From Mesorhizobium sp. (GTDB lineage: Bacteria > Pseudomonadota > Alphaproteobacteria > Rhizobiales > Rhizobiaceae): a DNA stretch of 64,000 nt. A program made the position numbers and the translations under genes. Every line of letters starts with the position of its first letter. The first letter of the stretch is position 1. Shown here piece by piece: positions 9,011-17,358 of this stretch. Below the pieces are notes generated by a model that had not been told where the DNA came from, ran no database searches, and was given only the letters and a program-made list of their open reading frames with translations. The stretch is from the NCBI GenBank assembly GCA_004963905.1, contig SUGL01000002.1, positions 62,001 through 126,000 on the forward strand. The letters run 5' to 3'.

Positions 9011-9334
9011 ATGACGACACCTAGCTTGAGATTGACTGGCGCTGCCGGAATCGTCACCGCCCTGATGTTTGCGGGGCTCATCGATTCCCTTGCGCCCTTC
9101 GCTCCTTTCGTCGGCGACGCGCAGGCGAAAGTTGGTCGTCCGCTCACGCCCGGCAGCGTCGCAGGTGTCGCGAGGCGTACCACTCGCCGAACGATCCGCC
9201 GCTCGACCATTTACGTGGCCAGGCTCCCGGCAGCATGTGTGAAGACCTCGATCAACGGCACGGTGCTGTGGCACTGCGGCAGTACATATTATCAACCTTA
9301 CGGCGGACGCTACGTCGTCGTCCACGTGTATTGA
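9011..9334 (+). CDS. Small secreted protein of unknown function
   Basis: 107 residues with a strong ribosome-binding site (GGGAGG, 6-7 bases before ATG). The N-terminus has a hydrophobic segment (GAAGIVTALMFAGLI) and a probable cleavage site after AQA. The mature part has a run rich in arginine and threonine (ARRTTRRTIRRS), two cysteines likely to be disulfide-linked, and a Tyr-rich C-terminus, CGSTYYQPYGGRYVVVHVY. This pattern is seen in short periplasmic proteins of rhizobia, but I cannot assign a function. Confidence 0.65.
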   Translation: MTTPSLRLTGAAGIVTALMFAGLIDSLAPFAPFVGDAQAKVGRPLTPGSVAGVARRTTRRTIRRSTIYVARLPAACVKTSINGTVLWHCGSTYYQPYGGRYVVVHVY

Positions 9335-9462
9335 GAAGGGGGGACCTCATCGCTTGATGAGCATTGTGAATTACATTCAATAGGGCGAAACTTTGAGAAG
9401 CGCTTCGACCGGTCCACGGCACGGGCGTTTGCTCTCGGCTGTGCCAGGAAGATGCAGTTGTC

Positions 9463-9693
9463 ATGCCGAACACCACATCGCTCGGCACCTCGGTAGCTGT
9501 ATTGCGGAAACGCGGTCGTGCTGCTTCGGCGATCATTTACAACGATGCGCCCTACACCCATGCAAGGACAGTTCACCTGGCGAAGCCGCGCGTGATGAAG
9601 ATTGCTGTCGATGACAATGAAGCGGATGTGCCGGCCGGTGCATTGGGCGCTAAGTCCGTGTACGCTGATCCAGTAGGGCAACGACGGACGTAG
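9463..9693 (+). pseudogene. Possible fragment of an HlyD/YibH-type membrane-fusion protein
   Basis: The 76-codon plus-strand frame contains VAVLRKRGRAASAIIYNDAP and VDDNEADVPAGALGAKSVYA. The latter resembles the C-terminal segment of HlyD-family inner-membrane proteins (PSGAFGQAAIYT-type). No biotinyl-lipoyl or coiled-coil part is present upstream, so if the match is real this is a remnant. It lies in the 400-base gap before the mechanosensitive channel. Confidence 0.25.
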
Positions 9694-9733
9694 ATATCGT
9701 TGCTTGCCGATTTGACCGGAAGGTTACAGCGCG

Positions 9734-12034
9734 ATGCGACTCAAGATTCGACGATTGGTAGCCAGGAATCCGAGGCGCCCGGCACGACGTCTCGGACATA
9801 TGATCGCGATGTTTGTCCGGATTGCCGGGCCGCTCGTCTTTGGGATCGCCCTGTTGTTGGCTGGTCCGTCACAGGCGCAGGCGCCGGCGACCGTTCCGCC
9901 TGAAAAGGTCAAACAGCTATTCGATCTTCTCGACGATCCGTCGGTGAAGGCCTGGGTGGCCGAGCAACGAAAGCAGGACTCCGGGTCGACGGGAACGCCT
10001 GCAGCGGCAGGAGCTTCGCCGTCCGGCGCATCGTCCGACGCCGTGGCCACGCCAGGCCAGATGAATACGATGGCGTCCTCTGCGCTCGATCGGATCAAGC
10101 ATCATATCGAAAGGATCGTGCGAACCTTGCCCTTGCTGCCAGGCCAGTTCGCGCGCGTTCGGGCAGAGACCATGGAGGATATGTCCAGAAGAGGGCCTGC
10201 CGGCGTGCTTTTGCTGGTCGCGATATTCATCGCTGCCGGCGTAGCGCTCACCTGGGCAACGTACAGGCTCACCCGTCCGTTTCGTCTTTGGATCATCGCG
10301 CAGCCGAAGGACACGCCCATCGGGCGGGCCAGGAAGATTGGCGGCCGCACACTTTATTCCAGCCTGCTGATCGTCTCGTTCGCGCTGGGCAGCGCCGGCG
10401 CGTTCATGCTGTTCGACTGGCCGATGCTTATCCGCGAGATCGTACTGACCTTTCTGATGGCTGCAGTCGCCACGGCGGGTGTGCGCATGTACCTCGCAGC
10501 CCTGCTCGTCCCCTCCTTCATGCAGGTCGAACACGCCGTCGAGGTTCGCGCTTTGCCGATCACCAACGAAACGGCCGACCATTGGTTCTATTGGCTGCCC
10601 CGGATCTTCGGCGTCTTCGCCTTCTTCGCCGCCGCGTTCATCCTCTTGCCGGGTCTCGGCATCGATCAGGACGGAATGTTGGTGCTGTCTGTAGGTGCCG
10701 ATTTCGTGCTGCTGCTGCTCTTTCTGCTTGCCGTTTGGCGTCGGCCAAGAACCCAGCGAGAGGGTACGCACCAAGCGGGTCACACCGGAGCGACATGGTT
10801 TTTGACTGCTTACTTCGTCGTCCTGTTCCTGCTGCGCATCGCCGGTCTTCCTATATTGTTCTGGTTTACCTTCGCTGCATTCTTCCTGCCTTCGGCAATC
10901 GTGCTGACGCAGCGCGGGGTCAATTTCGTCCTGCGGCCCGGTTCGGAAGATGCGGGCCGGCCTACGATCCCGGCGGTGACGATCGCTGTCATCGATCGCG
11001 CAATCCGGCTGATCTTGATCCTGGCGGCGGCTTACGTGCTCGCGCGTGTCTGGGGTCTGAACATGCAGTCCATGCAGGACAGCAATACGACGACCACGCT
11101 CATATTGCGCGGCTTGATCAATGTCGTGGTCATTGCGCTTGCCGCCGATTTCGGCTGGTCGATCATCAAAGCCTTGATCGAGAGAAAGCTGGGCATCGAA
11201 ACGCCGCACGCGGTGATCAGTGAAGAGGAGATGCCGATCGTCGATCCGCAGCAGGCGCGGCTGCACACGCTCTTGCCGATCATCCAGAACATTCTGCTCG
11301 CGGTGATCGTCGTCATGGCGGTGCTGATGATGCTCGCCTCGGTGGGTATTCAGATCGGCCCGCTGATCGCCGGCGCCGGCGTCGTTGGCGTCGCTGTGGG
11401 ATTTGGAGCGCAAACCCTGGTCAAGGACGTCATTTCGGGCGTGTTTTTTCTGCTCGACGATGCGTTTCGTGTCGGCGAATACATTACAGCCGGCCGTTAT
11501 GTGGGAACGGTGGAGAGCTTTTCGCTGCGCTCGGTGAAGCTGCGCCACCATCGTGGCTCGCTGTTCACAATACCTTTCGGTGAACTCGGTGCAGTCCAGA
11601 ACCAGAGCCGCGACTGGGTTACCGACAAATTCAACATCACCGTCGGCTATGACACCGACATCGACTTCGCTCGCAAGCTGATCAAGCGGATAGGCCTCGA
11701 ACTGGCGGAGGATCCAGAATTCAAACCCTGGGTGCTTTCACCGATCAAGATGCAGGGCGTACAGGAGTTCGGCGAGTACGGCATCGTGTTGAGGGTCAAG
11801 GTCACAACCAGACCGGGAGGCGCCTTCGGCATGAAACGCAAATTCTATGTGCGCGTCCGCCAAGTCTTCAAGGAGCAGGGCATCGAACTGCCCTTCCCGA
11901 CCGTTCACGTCGAAGGGTTGCAGAACCCACATGGGGCGGAGAATGCGCCATTGCAGGTCACACCCGAGTTAAAGCTGGCCGTCGCGCAATCGCATACCAC
12001 CCGGCGCAGGAAGAAGGCCGGCACAACGGAGTAG
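9734..12034 (+). CDS. Large MscS-family mechanosensitive channel
   Basis: 766 residues (the ATG at 9800 is a possible shorter start). A signal-like N-terminus ends at SQAQA, followed by a periplasmic stretch and about ten hydrophobic segments between residues 155 and 560. The MscS core comes last: IQIGPLIAGAGVVGVAVGFG lines the pore, then QTLVKDVISGVFFLLDDAFRVGEYI and the beta domain with FTIPFGELGAVQNQSRDW. The C-terminal alpha/beta part (FNITVGYDTDIDFARKL) follows. Length is that of the YbdG/YnaI-to-MscK intermediate class. It would release solutes on hypo-osmotic shock. Confidence 0.9.
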   Translation: MRLKIRRLVARNPRRPARRLGHMIAMFVRIAGPLVFGIALLLAGPSQAQAPATVPPEKVKQLFDLLDDPSVKAWVAEQRKQDSGSTGTPAAAGASPSGASSDAVATPGQMNTMASSALDRIKHHIERIVRTLPLLPGQFARVRAETMEDMSRRGPAGVLLLVAIFIAAGVALTWATYRLTRPFRLWIIAQPKDTPIGRARKIGGRTLYSSLLIVSFALGSAGAFMLFDWPMLIREIVLTFLMAAVATAGVRMYLAALLVPSFMQVEHAVEVRALPITNETADHWFYWLPRIFGVFAFFAAAFILLPGLGIDQDGMLVLSVGADFVLLLLFLLAVWRRPRTQREGTHQAGHTGATWFLTAYFVVLFLLRIAGLPILFWFTFAAFFLPSAIVLTQRGVNFVLRPGSEDAGRPTIPAVTIAVIDRAIRLILILAAAYVLARVWGLNMQSMQDSNTTTTLILRGLINVVVIALAADFGWSIIKALIERKLGIETPHAVISEEEMPIVDPQQARLHTLLPIIQNILLAVIVVMAVLMMLASVGIQIGPLIAGAGVVGVAVGFGAQTLVKDVISGVFFLLDDAFRVGEYITAGRYVGTVESFSLRSVKLRHHRGSLFTIPFGELGAVQNQSRDWVTDKFNITVGYDTDIDFARKLIKRIGLELAEDPEFKPWVLSPIKMQGVQEFGEYGIVLRVKVTTRPGGAFGMKRKFYVRVRQVFKEQGIELPFPTVHVEGLQNPHGAENAPLQVTPELKLAVAQSHTTRRRKKAGTTE

Positions 12035-12207
12035 GAAAGCTTTGACATCTGCCAGTCGCGGCGCGGTTTTCCGCGACATCGCCCGCGGCAGGGATCCTCT
12101 TTATTTTCAACTTCCTAGGCTGACTGTCGTACAACAAAGGAATTCGATCCATTCGCATTGCGCTGGTTTTTTAGTAGACTGTCGCGAGGCAAGGTTGAGG
12201 ATCGGGC

Positions 12208-13653
12208 GTGACGGTAGTCGACGATCGTCTTCTCGAAAGCAAGATGACCAAGGTGGAGCAGGCGCGAGCCTGGAGCCCACGTGTCATCTCGAAATTCGAG
12301 ACGCTGATCAGGAGCGCCGACGACCACTCGCTCTATCGTGTCAATCCGCTGGCCTTTGCTCACGACCGCGCAATCGCCGAGCCTGAAGCAATCGACCTCT
12401 TCCTTCACGCCGCCCGCTGTGGGCTATTCGACATGAGCTGGGATGTGCTCTGTCCCCAGTCCGGGATGGTGCTTGACAGTTTCGGCGCCCTGCGCACGCT
12501 GAAGACCCACTACGTCTGTGGCCTGTGCGACGTATCGGGCGACACCGACCTCGACGACTTCATCGAGGTCACCTTCTCGATATCGCCGAAGCTGCGACGC
12601 CTGCCGCACCATGATCCCGAGACGCTGCCTGTCGAGGATTTTCACTGGAAGCTCCACTTCGGACATGACGGGCGGCTACCCGGGCAAGACGTTCGCTTTC
12701 TTGACGTTCTGCGCGGCTTCGTTCGAGGCATGACGTTTCTGCCGCCCGGCACCACCACAGTGCTCCGCGCCGACCTGGGACCGGGCGCCCTTGCGGGCGT
12801 CAACGTGCAGACGCAGGCCGCATTCGCTGTGCCGATATCAGGCGATCCGGTGTCGGCGCCGACGCTTCTGAAGATCGATTATGACGGCAAACGCTTCTTG
12901 CCGGCGTTGCCCGCCGTGCCGCCTGGTCCGATTGTCGTTGAGGTGGCGAACAGGGGGCCGGTGCGAGGTTCGTTGCTTGCCATCAACTGGCCGCCCGAGC
13001 TGGTCGCGCTGACCACCAAGCCGGCGCTCGATTTCGACCCTTATGTCTCCGGCGGAGCGCTGCTTGCGCGGCAGACCTTCCGCCAGCTCTTCCGGTCCGA
13101 ACGTGTCGACGAGAAGGAGGGGCTCGGCATCCGCCAGATCACCTTCCTGTTCACCGACCTCAAGGGTTCGACCGCCATGTATGAGCGCCTGGGTGACCTC
13201 AACGCCTATGCTTTGGTCCGCGAGCATTTCGCTCTGGTCAACGCGGCGGTTCAGCAACATTCCGGAGCGGTGGTCAAGACGATTGGGGATGCGGTTATGG
13301 CTGTATTCTCGCAGCCGTCAGACGCGATTTCGGCTGCACTCCACATCTTTGAAGAAATCGATCGTTTCAACAGCGACCATGACGGACCGGGCATCATCCT
13401 CAAGATCGGCGCCCACTGCGGACCGTCGATCGCCGTGACGCTCAACGACAACCTCGACTATTTCGGCCAGACCGTGAATGTCGCCGCGCGCGTGCAGTCC
13501 CTGGCGGAAGCCGGACAGATCTGCATTTCCGAGGCGCTCCATTCCGCGCCCGGGGTCAGCGACATGCTCGCCGGCCATCGTGTCGTGGCCTTTGACGCGC
13601 CTCTTCGAGGCGTGGAGGGTGATGCGACCGTCTATCGTATCATGCGGGGATAG
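12208..13653 (+). CDS. Class III adenylate/guanylate cyclase with N-terminal DUF5939-like domain
   Basis: 481 residues from a GTG preceded by GAGGATC. The N-terminal about 290 residues resemble DUF5939, including a Cys pattern (AARCGLFDMSWDVLCP then YVCGLCDV) that could bind zinc. The cyclase domain starts near residue 305: ITFLFTDLKGSTAMYERLGD has the two metal-binding aspartates region, VVKTIGDAVMAVF the second, and FGQTVNVAARVQSLA the transition-state Asn/Arg. No membrane segment is visible, so it should be soluble. cAMP is the likely product. A second cyclase lies 2.1 kb downstream on the other strand. Confidence 0.88.
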   Translation: MTVVDDRLLESKMTKVEQARAWSPRVISKFETLIRSADDHSLYRVNPLAFAHDRAIAEPEAIDLFLHAARCGLFDMSWDVLCPQSGMVLDSFGALRTLKTHYVCGLCDVSGDTDLDDFIEVTFSISPKLRRLPHHDPETLPVEDFHWKLHFGHDGRLPGQDVRFLDVLRGFVRGMTFLPPGTTTVLRADLGPGALAGVNVQTQAAFAVPISGDPVSAPTLLKIDYDGKRFLPALPAVPPGPIVVEVANRGPVRGSLLAINWPPELVALTTKPALDFDPYVSGGALLARQTFRQLFRSERVDEKEGLGIRQITFLFTDLKGSTAMYERLGDLNAYALVREHFALVNAAVQQHSGAVVKTIGDAVMAVFSQPSDAISAALHIFEEIDRFNSDHDGPGIILKIGAHCGPSIAVTLNDNLDYFGQTVNVAARVQSLAEAGQICISEALHSAPGVSDMLAGHRVVAFDAPLRGVEGDATVYRIMRG

Positions 13654-13929
13654 ACACGGATTGCGACAAGAGCGCTCGCGATCGTGGCGGCGCGGCATGA
13701 GAGACGAATTTTCGGATTTCGTATTTCCGGCCAGCGGACGGACGCCCCCTTCCGATATGTCGAGCTTCGTGCGGCCTCAGCCCTCGCGCGACTGTAACGC
13801 GAGCACGGGAACTACCGATCTTGTTGAAGCATCTATCGCGCAGCCCGCCTGCTTCAGCTCGGATCGTAAATTCTCCCGGCCTTGATGCCGATCAAGGGCG
13901 CTCGCGGCCTTCTTCGCTATCAAACCGTG

Positions 13930-14514
13930 ATGATCGAGAACTCAGCCTCCCCAACGTGGCGCGGCGTGGGCGAGCCCTACTGGTCGCGACCGGCTATCGA
14001 GGTGCTGCAGGAATGCCGCTCGCGGCCTACCGGGCTGACTTCGACCGAGGCGCGCAACAGGCTTTCGCGCAACGGGCCAAACACGTTCGCCGATCATCGG
14101 CGAGAACAAGCGCTGGCGGTCCTGTTGTGGCAGTTTCGCAATCCGCTGGTTCTGATCCTGATCGTCGCGGCCATCGTTTTCGGTGTTGTTGGTGAAGGCC
14201 GCGAAGCCGTCATCATCGGAGCAATCATCCTAGCGAGTTGCGGTCTCGGCGTCAGTCAGGAATACAGCGCGTCTCGCGCGGTCGACGCGTTGAAGCAACG
14301 CATCACGATCGGCAATGCCGTGACCTCGGAATGGTCGAAGAGGCTCTTCTTTGAGCACGGCCGACACCACCCGGGATCACGCCGGCGCGCAAGGCATGGC
14401 CGAGCGACAGTCGCGGGCCTGATTGAGGATGCCCGTTCAGCTGGTCACCGACAGGGTGCATTGCCCCTATCGGTTGGACCGGAAATGGAGGCGACGGAGA
14501 CCCACCGAAGGTGA
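13930..14514 (+). pseudogene. Truncated P-type cation-transporting ATPase (N-terminal fragment)
   Basis: From the ATG at 13930 the frame encodes a cation-ATPase N-terminal domain (GLTSTEARNRLSRNGPNTFA), the first two membrane segments (FRNPLVLILIVAAIVFGVVG, AVIIGAIILASCGLGVSQEY) and SASRAVDALKQRIT. Similarity then stops: no actuator TGES, no DKTGT phosphorylation site and no nucleotide domain occur. About 140 of the expected 850-900 residues remain, followed by about 55 unrelated codons. The frame ends overlapping the GTG of the next gene. It is a remnant without transport function. Confidence 0.7.
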
Positions 14515-15533
14515 GCGGAATTTTCGCAACAATTGCGCGGCGCTTCACCCCGTTCGAGCCGATGGCCGACGCGATGCGCGCTGGCGAGAAGTTTCCCAGT
14601 TTTGTCCGGCGCGCCAGCGGCATGCATCAGGTCTATGTCAGCGTGATCGCAATTTCGGTTGCCTTGGCCAACTTTATACCCATCGACCTGCAGAGACGGG
14701 TCGTCGATGTGGCGATTGCCGACAAGAACGTACGCGCGCTCCTGATGCTGGGCAGCCTGTATCTTGCGGCTATACTCCTGCATGCGGGGCTGAAATACGC
14801 ACTGATCGTCTATCAGGGCTGGGTCGGAGAGAGCGTGGTGAAGACGGCCCGCGACCAACTCGCTCTCGTCGCCACGCAAAGATCCGCGCGCGAGCACGCA
14901 AGGAGTGGCCAGGCCGCCAGCATCATCGGCAACGAGATCGACTATGTTGGCGTATTTGTCGGCACCAGCATCTCTGAATGCGTAGTCAACGTCACGATGA
15001 TGATCTCCGTCGTATCTTACATGATCTACATGCAGCCGGTGATCGCTCTGGTCAGCGGCGTGTCACTCCTACCGCAGGTCCTGCTTGCGTTTTACATGCA
15101 GAAGGACCTGAACACACTCGTGGAACGGCAGGTCGTGCTGGTCCGAAAGCTTGGCAACCAAGCAGTCAATTCCTTCGCCAGCCACTCGACCAAGCGCCGA
15201 GCAGCCTTTCGCACCATACGCACGATCTTCAGCAACCGCATTGAATTCTATTTGTTGAAATTCGGGCTGAAGACGCTGCTGAACATAGCCAACGCGCTGG
15301 GGTCCCTGATGGTCCTGATCGTTGGCGGCTATCTTGTGATCCGCGGGCAGACGACGATCGGCACGGTCGTCGCCTTCGTTTCGGGCTTCCAACGCTTGTC
15401 GGAACCCACGGGGGAACTCCTCGACTTCTATCGCACGTATTCGCAAGCGAAGGTGCAATTCCGAATGATCGTCCAGTGGGTCGACGGCGATCATCCCGCG
15501 CAAACCGGACATTCCGCGCACAGCCAGAATTGA
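14511..15533 (+). CDS. ABC-exporter transmembrane domain protein without nucleotide-binding domain
   Basis: 340 residues from a GTG that overlaps the stop of the ATPase fragment (GTGA). The protein is a type I ABC exporter membrane domain: FIPIDLQRRVVDVAI, LLMLGSLYLAAILLHAGLKYAL, SECVVNVTMMISVVSYMIYM and VVAFVSGFQRLSEPTGEL with a following coupling segment. It stops after QWVDGDHPAQTG, where an ATP-binding domain would normally begin, and no Walker A or signature motif is found downstream. Either the partner ATPase is elsewhere or the gene is a 3'-truncated exporter. The N-terminus is complete, so expression is possible. Confidence 0.65.
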   Translation: MSGIFATIARRFTPFEPMADAMRAGEKFPSFVRRASGMHQVYVSVIAISVALANFIPIDLQRRVVDVAIADKNVRALLMLGSLYLAAILLHAGLKYALIVYQGWVGESVVKTARDQLALVATQRSAREHARSGQAASIIGNEIDYVGVFVGTSISECVVNVTMMISVVSYMIYMQPVIALVSGVSLLPQVLLAFYMQKDLNTLVERQVVLVRKLGNQAVNSFASHSTKRRAAFRTIRTIFSNRIEFYLLKFGLKTLLNIANALGSLMVLIVGGYLVIRGQTTIGTVVAFVSGFQRLSEPTGELLDFYRTYSQAKVQFRMIVQWVDGDHPAQTGHSAHSQN

Positions 15534-15591
15534 TCGATGATCTTGCCAGCTTGTTGCCGGAACTGGCGCTCCGCTTAGGGTAAAGCCACCA

Positions 15592-15615
15592 GGACAACTT
15601 CAGGCGGAGTTGTCC
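15592..15615. terminator. Inverted repeat between convergent genes
   Basis: GGACAACT and AGTTGTCC form an 8-base stem around an 8-base loop, between the convergent ABC-domain gene and the cyclase gene. No T-run follows, so a terminator role is only likely from position. The same gap (15534-15775) has a 40-codon minus-strand frame ending LKGTTPPEVVLVALP that could be a gene remnant. Confidence 0.35.
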
Positions 15616-15775
15616 CCTTGAGCACCGCTTCGCGTTGCACCGCTGGCCGGAGACGCTCCTCGTTGAGGGCTTGATCTCGGAATAGTCCTTGGGCAGGGTA
15701 AAGTTAGGACAGGAGCTTGTGGCATCCGTCTGGTGAGCGCGGTTGATTTGGATTGCGCCCTCGAAGCACGGCAAA

Positions 15776-16846
15776 TCAGCCGCGGAGCCGCCACATTCGC
15801 ACACGACCCGTGCCACGCAGTTCCGTCTCCCCCAGCGGATCGCAGGCAAAATCCGGTCCGAGCAATTGGTGGGTCGCGTCCGAAATACGAATTTCGTCGG
15901 GCTCCGCGGCCTTTTGAATGCGCGCGGCGAGATTGACGGTGTCGCCCCACAGGTCATAGACAAAGCGCCTTTTGCCGATGACGCCCGCCACGATCGGTCC
16001 GGAGTGAATTCCAATTCTGAGCCCCAGCGGTTCGCCCGCGAAGCGCTCGCGCCGGGCCGCCTCCCGCAGGTCGAGCGCATAGTTCGCAAGGGCTTGCGCA
16101 TGATCGGGTCGCGCGGTGGGCAGGCCAGCAACCGCCATGACGCAATCGCCGATGGTCTTGATCTTTTCGCAGCCATGTTGTTCCGAGAGCAGATCCGCCG
16201 CCTTGAAGAAGTAATTTAAGATAGCGAGCGTCGTCGTGGCTCCGACGCTCCGCGCTCTTTCAGTGAAACCGACGATGTCGGCAAAGAGCACACTGACCTC
16301 CGCATGGTTGTCTGCAATTTGCTCGTCCGCTTTGAGCCGCTCCGCGATCGAGGCCGGAAGAATGTTGAGGAGCAGGGATTCGGCGCGCCGGTACTCGCGC
16401 GACAAGCCCTCCTGGCTCTCCCTCAATGCCTCGTTCGTCGATTGCAGCTTCGCATTGAGCTGACGCTCCCTCTCCTGCAGGAGCGTCATTTCATAAGCCT
16501 TCTGCTGAAGCCGCTGCTGATGGTCACGTTCGGGAGTGGCGTCGAGAAAGACCAGCCACACCGAGCCGCCGTCACCAAAGAAATGAAGGTCCGCGACGTG
16601 GCCGCTGGGAAGTTCCATCATGGGCATATGGAATGGAAGCTCCGGGCAAGGCAGCAGCCCTTCCATAAATTCAAGCTGCTCGGCAACGGGCTCGCCGATG
16701 CGAAGCGACGAGAGCCCGTAATGTTCGAGGTTGCCGCCCTTCTCTTCTATGCATTGCCGGGCGTCGATCTTCAGATACGCTGCGAACCGCTCGTTGGAGA
16801 AGAAGTCGAATATCCAGCTTCTGACTTCTTTCGGCAAACTGGACAT
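15776..16846 (-). CDS. Class III nucleotide cyclase, last gene of the Ras-like GTPase operon
   Basis: 356 residues. The first about 100 residues form a PAS-like sensor with FFGDGGSVWLVFLDATPERD. A coiled coil follows (QQRLQQKAYEMTLLQERERQ to NEALRESQEG), then the link LLLNILPASIAERLK typical before guanylate/adenylate cyclase domains. The catalytic domain has VSVLFADIVGFTERA (metal-binding Asp pair), KIKTIGDCVMAV and DLWGDTVNLAARI. No membrane segment is evident. The gene starts 3 bases after the small GTPase gene, so the two should be made together. I infer that the GTPase controls this cyclase. Confidence 0.88.
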   Translation of the reverse strand: MSSLPKEVRSWIFDFFSNERFAAYLKIDARQCIEEKGGNLEHYGLSSLRIGEPVAEQLEFMEGLLPCPELPFHMPMMELPSGHVADLHFFGDGGSVWLVFLDATPERDHQQRLQQKAYEMTLLQERERQLNAKLQSTNEALRESQEGLSREYRRAESLLLNILPASIAERLKADEQIADNHAEVSVLFADIVGFTERARSVGATTTLAILNYFFKAADLLSEQHGCEKIKTIGDCVMAVAGLPTARPDHAQALANYALDLREAARRERFAGEPLGLRIGIHSGPIVAGVIGKRRFVYDLWGDTVNLAARIQKAAEPDEIRISDATHQLLGPDFACDPLGETELRGTGRVRMWRLRG

Positions 16847-16849
16847 GGT

Positions 16850-17344
16850 CTACTTGGCGACCATCGAAGCAAGCTGACGAAACGCATCGTCGACATGTTC
16901 GCCCGAAAGCGCGCTTGTCAGATAGATCTGCCATCCACGTTGCTTCAGTTCGTCGATCTCGCTCTCCGATATCGCCCACCGATCGGCCAGATCGGATTTG
17001 TTGAACAGCAATACGAACGGCATGGCGCCGAATTCGGCCTCGCACCGTTCGCGCAGCGTGAGCGCCACGGCAAGAGTGGCTGGCCGGGTTCCATCGGCGA
17101 CCAGCACGAGCCCGGTCGCGCCTCGCACGTAGCTGACGCGGAACGAGCCGATATCGTCTTCGCCGGCCAGATCCCACAAGATCAGGTCCACTGTCTTGTC
17201 CGGGAACGCGACGCTTTTCTTGTCGATCTTCACGCCCACCGTGGTCAGGTAGTTTTCCGAGAAGATGCTTTGCACGAACCTGCGCACCAGGCTTGTCTTG
17301 CCGACAGCGAACCCGCCCAACATGCAGATCTTTTTTTGCAGCAT
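16850..17344 (-). CDS. Ras-like small GTPase
   Basis: 164 residues, essentially one Ras/Rab-type G domain: P-loop GGFAVGKTSLVRRF (residues 10-23), switch I threonine in ENYLTTVGV, G3 WDLAGEDD (58-65; Gln of Ras WDTAGQE is replaced by Glu), G4 NKSDLAD, and G5 TSAL. No lipidation cysteine or membrane anchor is seen. It lies between the OmpA/roadblock-type protein (14-base gap) and the cyclase (3-base gap). Bacterial Ras-like GTPases such as MglA typically work with roadblock partners, and such a domain is predicted in the upstream gene. Confidence 0.9.
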   Translation of the reverse strand: MLQKKICMLGGFAVGKTSLVRRFVQSIFSENYLTTVGVKIDKKSVAFPDKTVDLILWDLAGEDDIGSFRVSYVRGATGLVLVADGTRPATLAVALTLRERCEAEFGAMPFVLLFNKSDLADRWAISESEIDELKQRGWQIYLTSALSGEHVDDAFRQLASMVAK

Positions 17345-17358
17345 CCTGGGGCTCCGCG

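Noticed and set aside
9917..11551. 544-codon minus-strand frame opposite the MscS gene
   Set aside because: Extremely rich in Arg, Gln, Asp and His, a typical shadow of a membrane-protein gene on the other strand.
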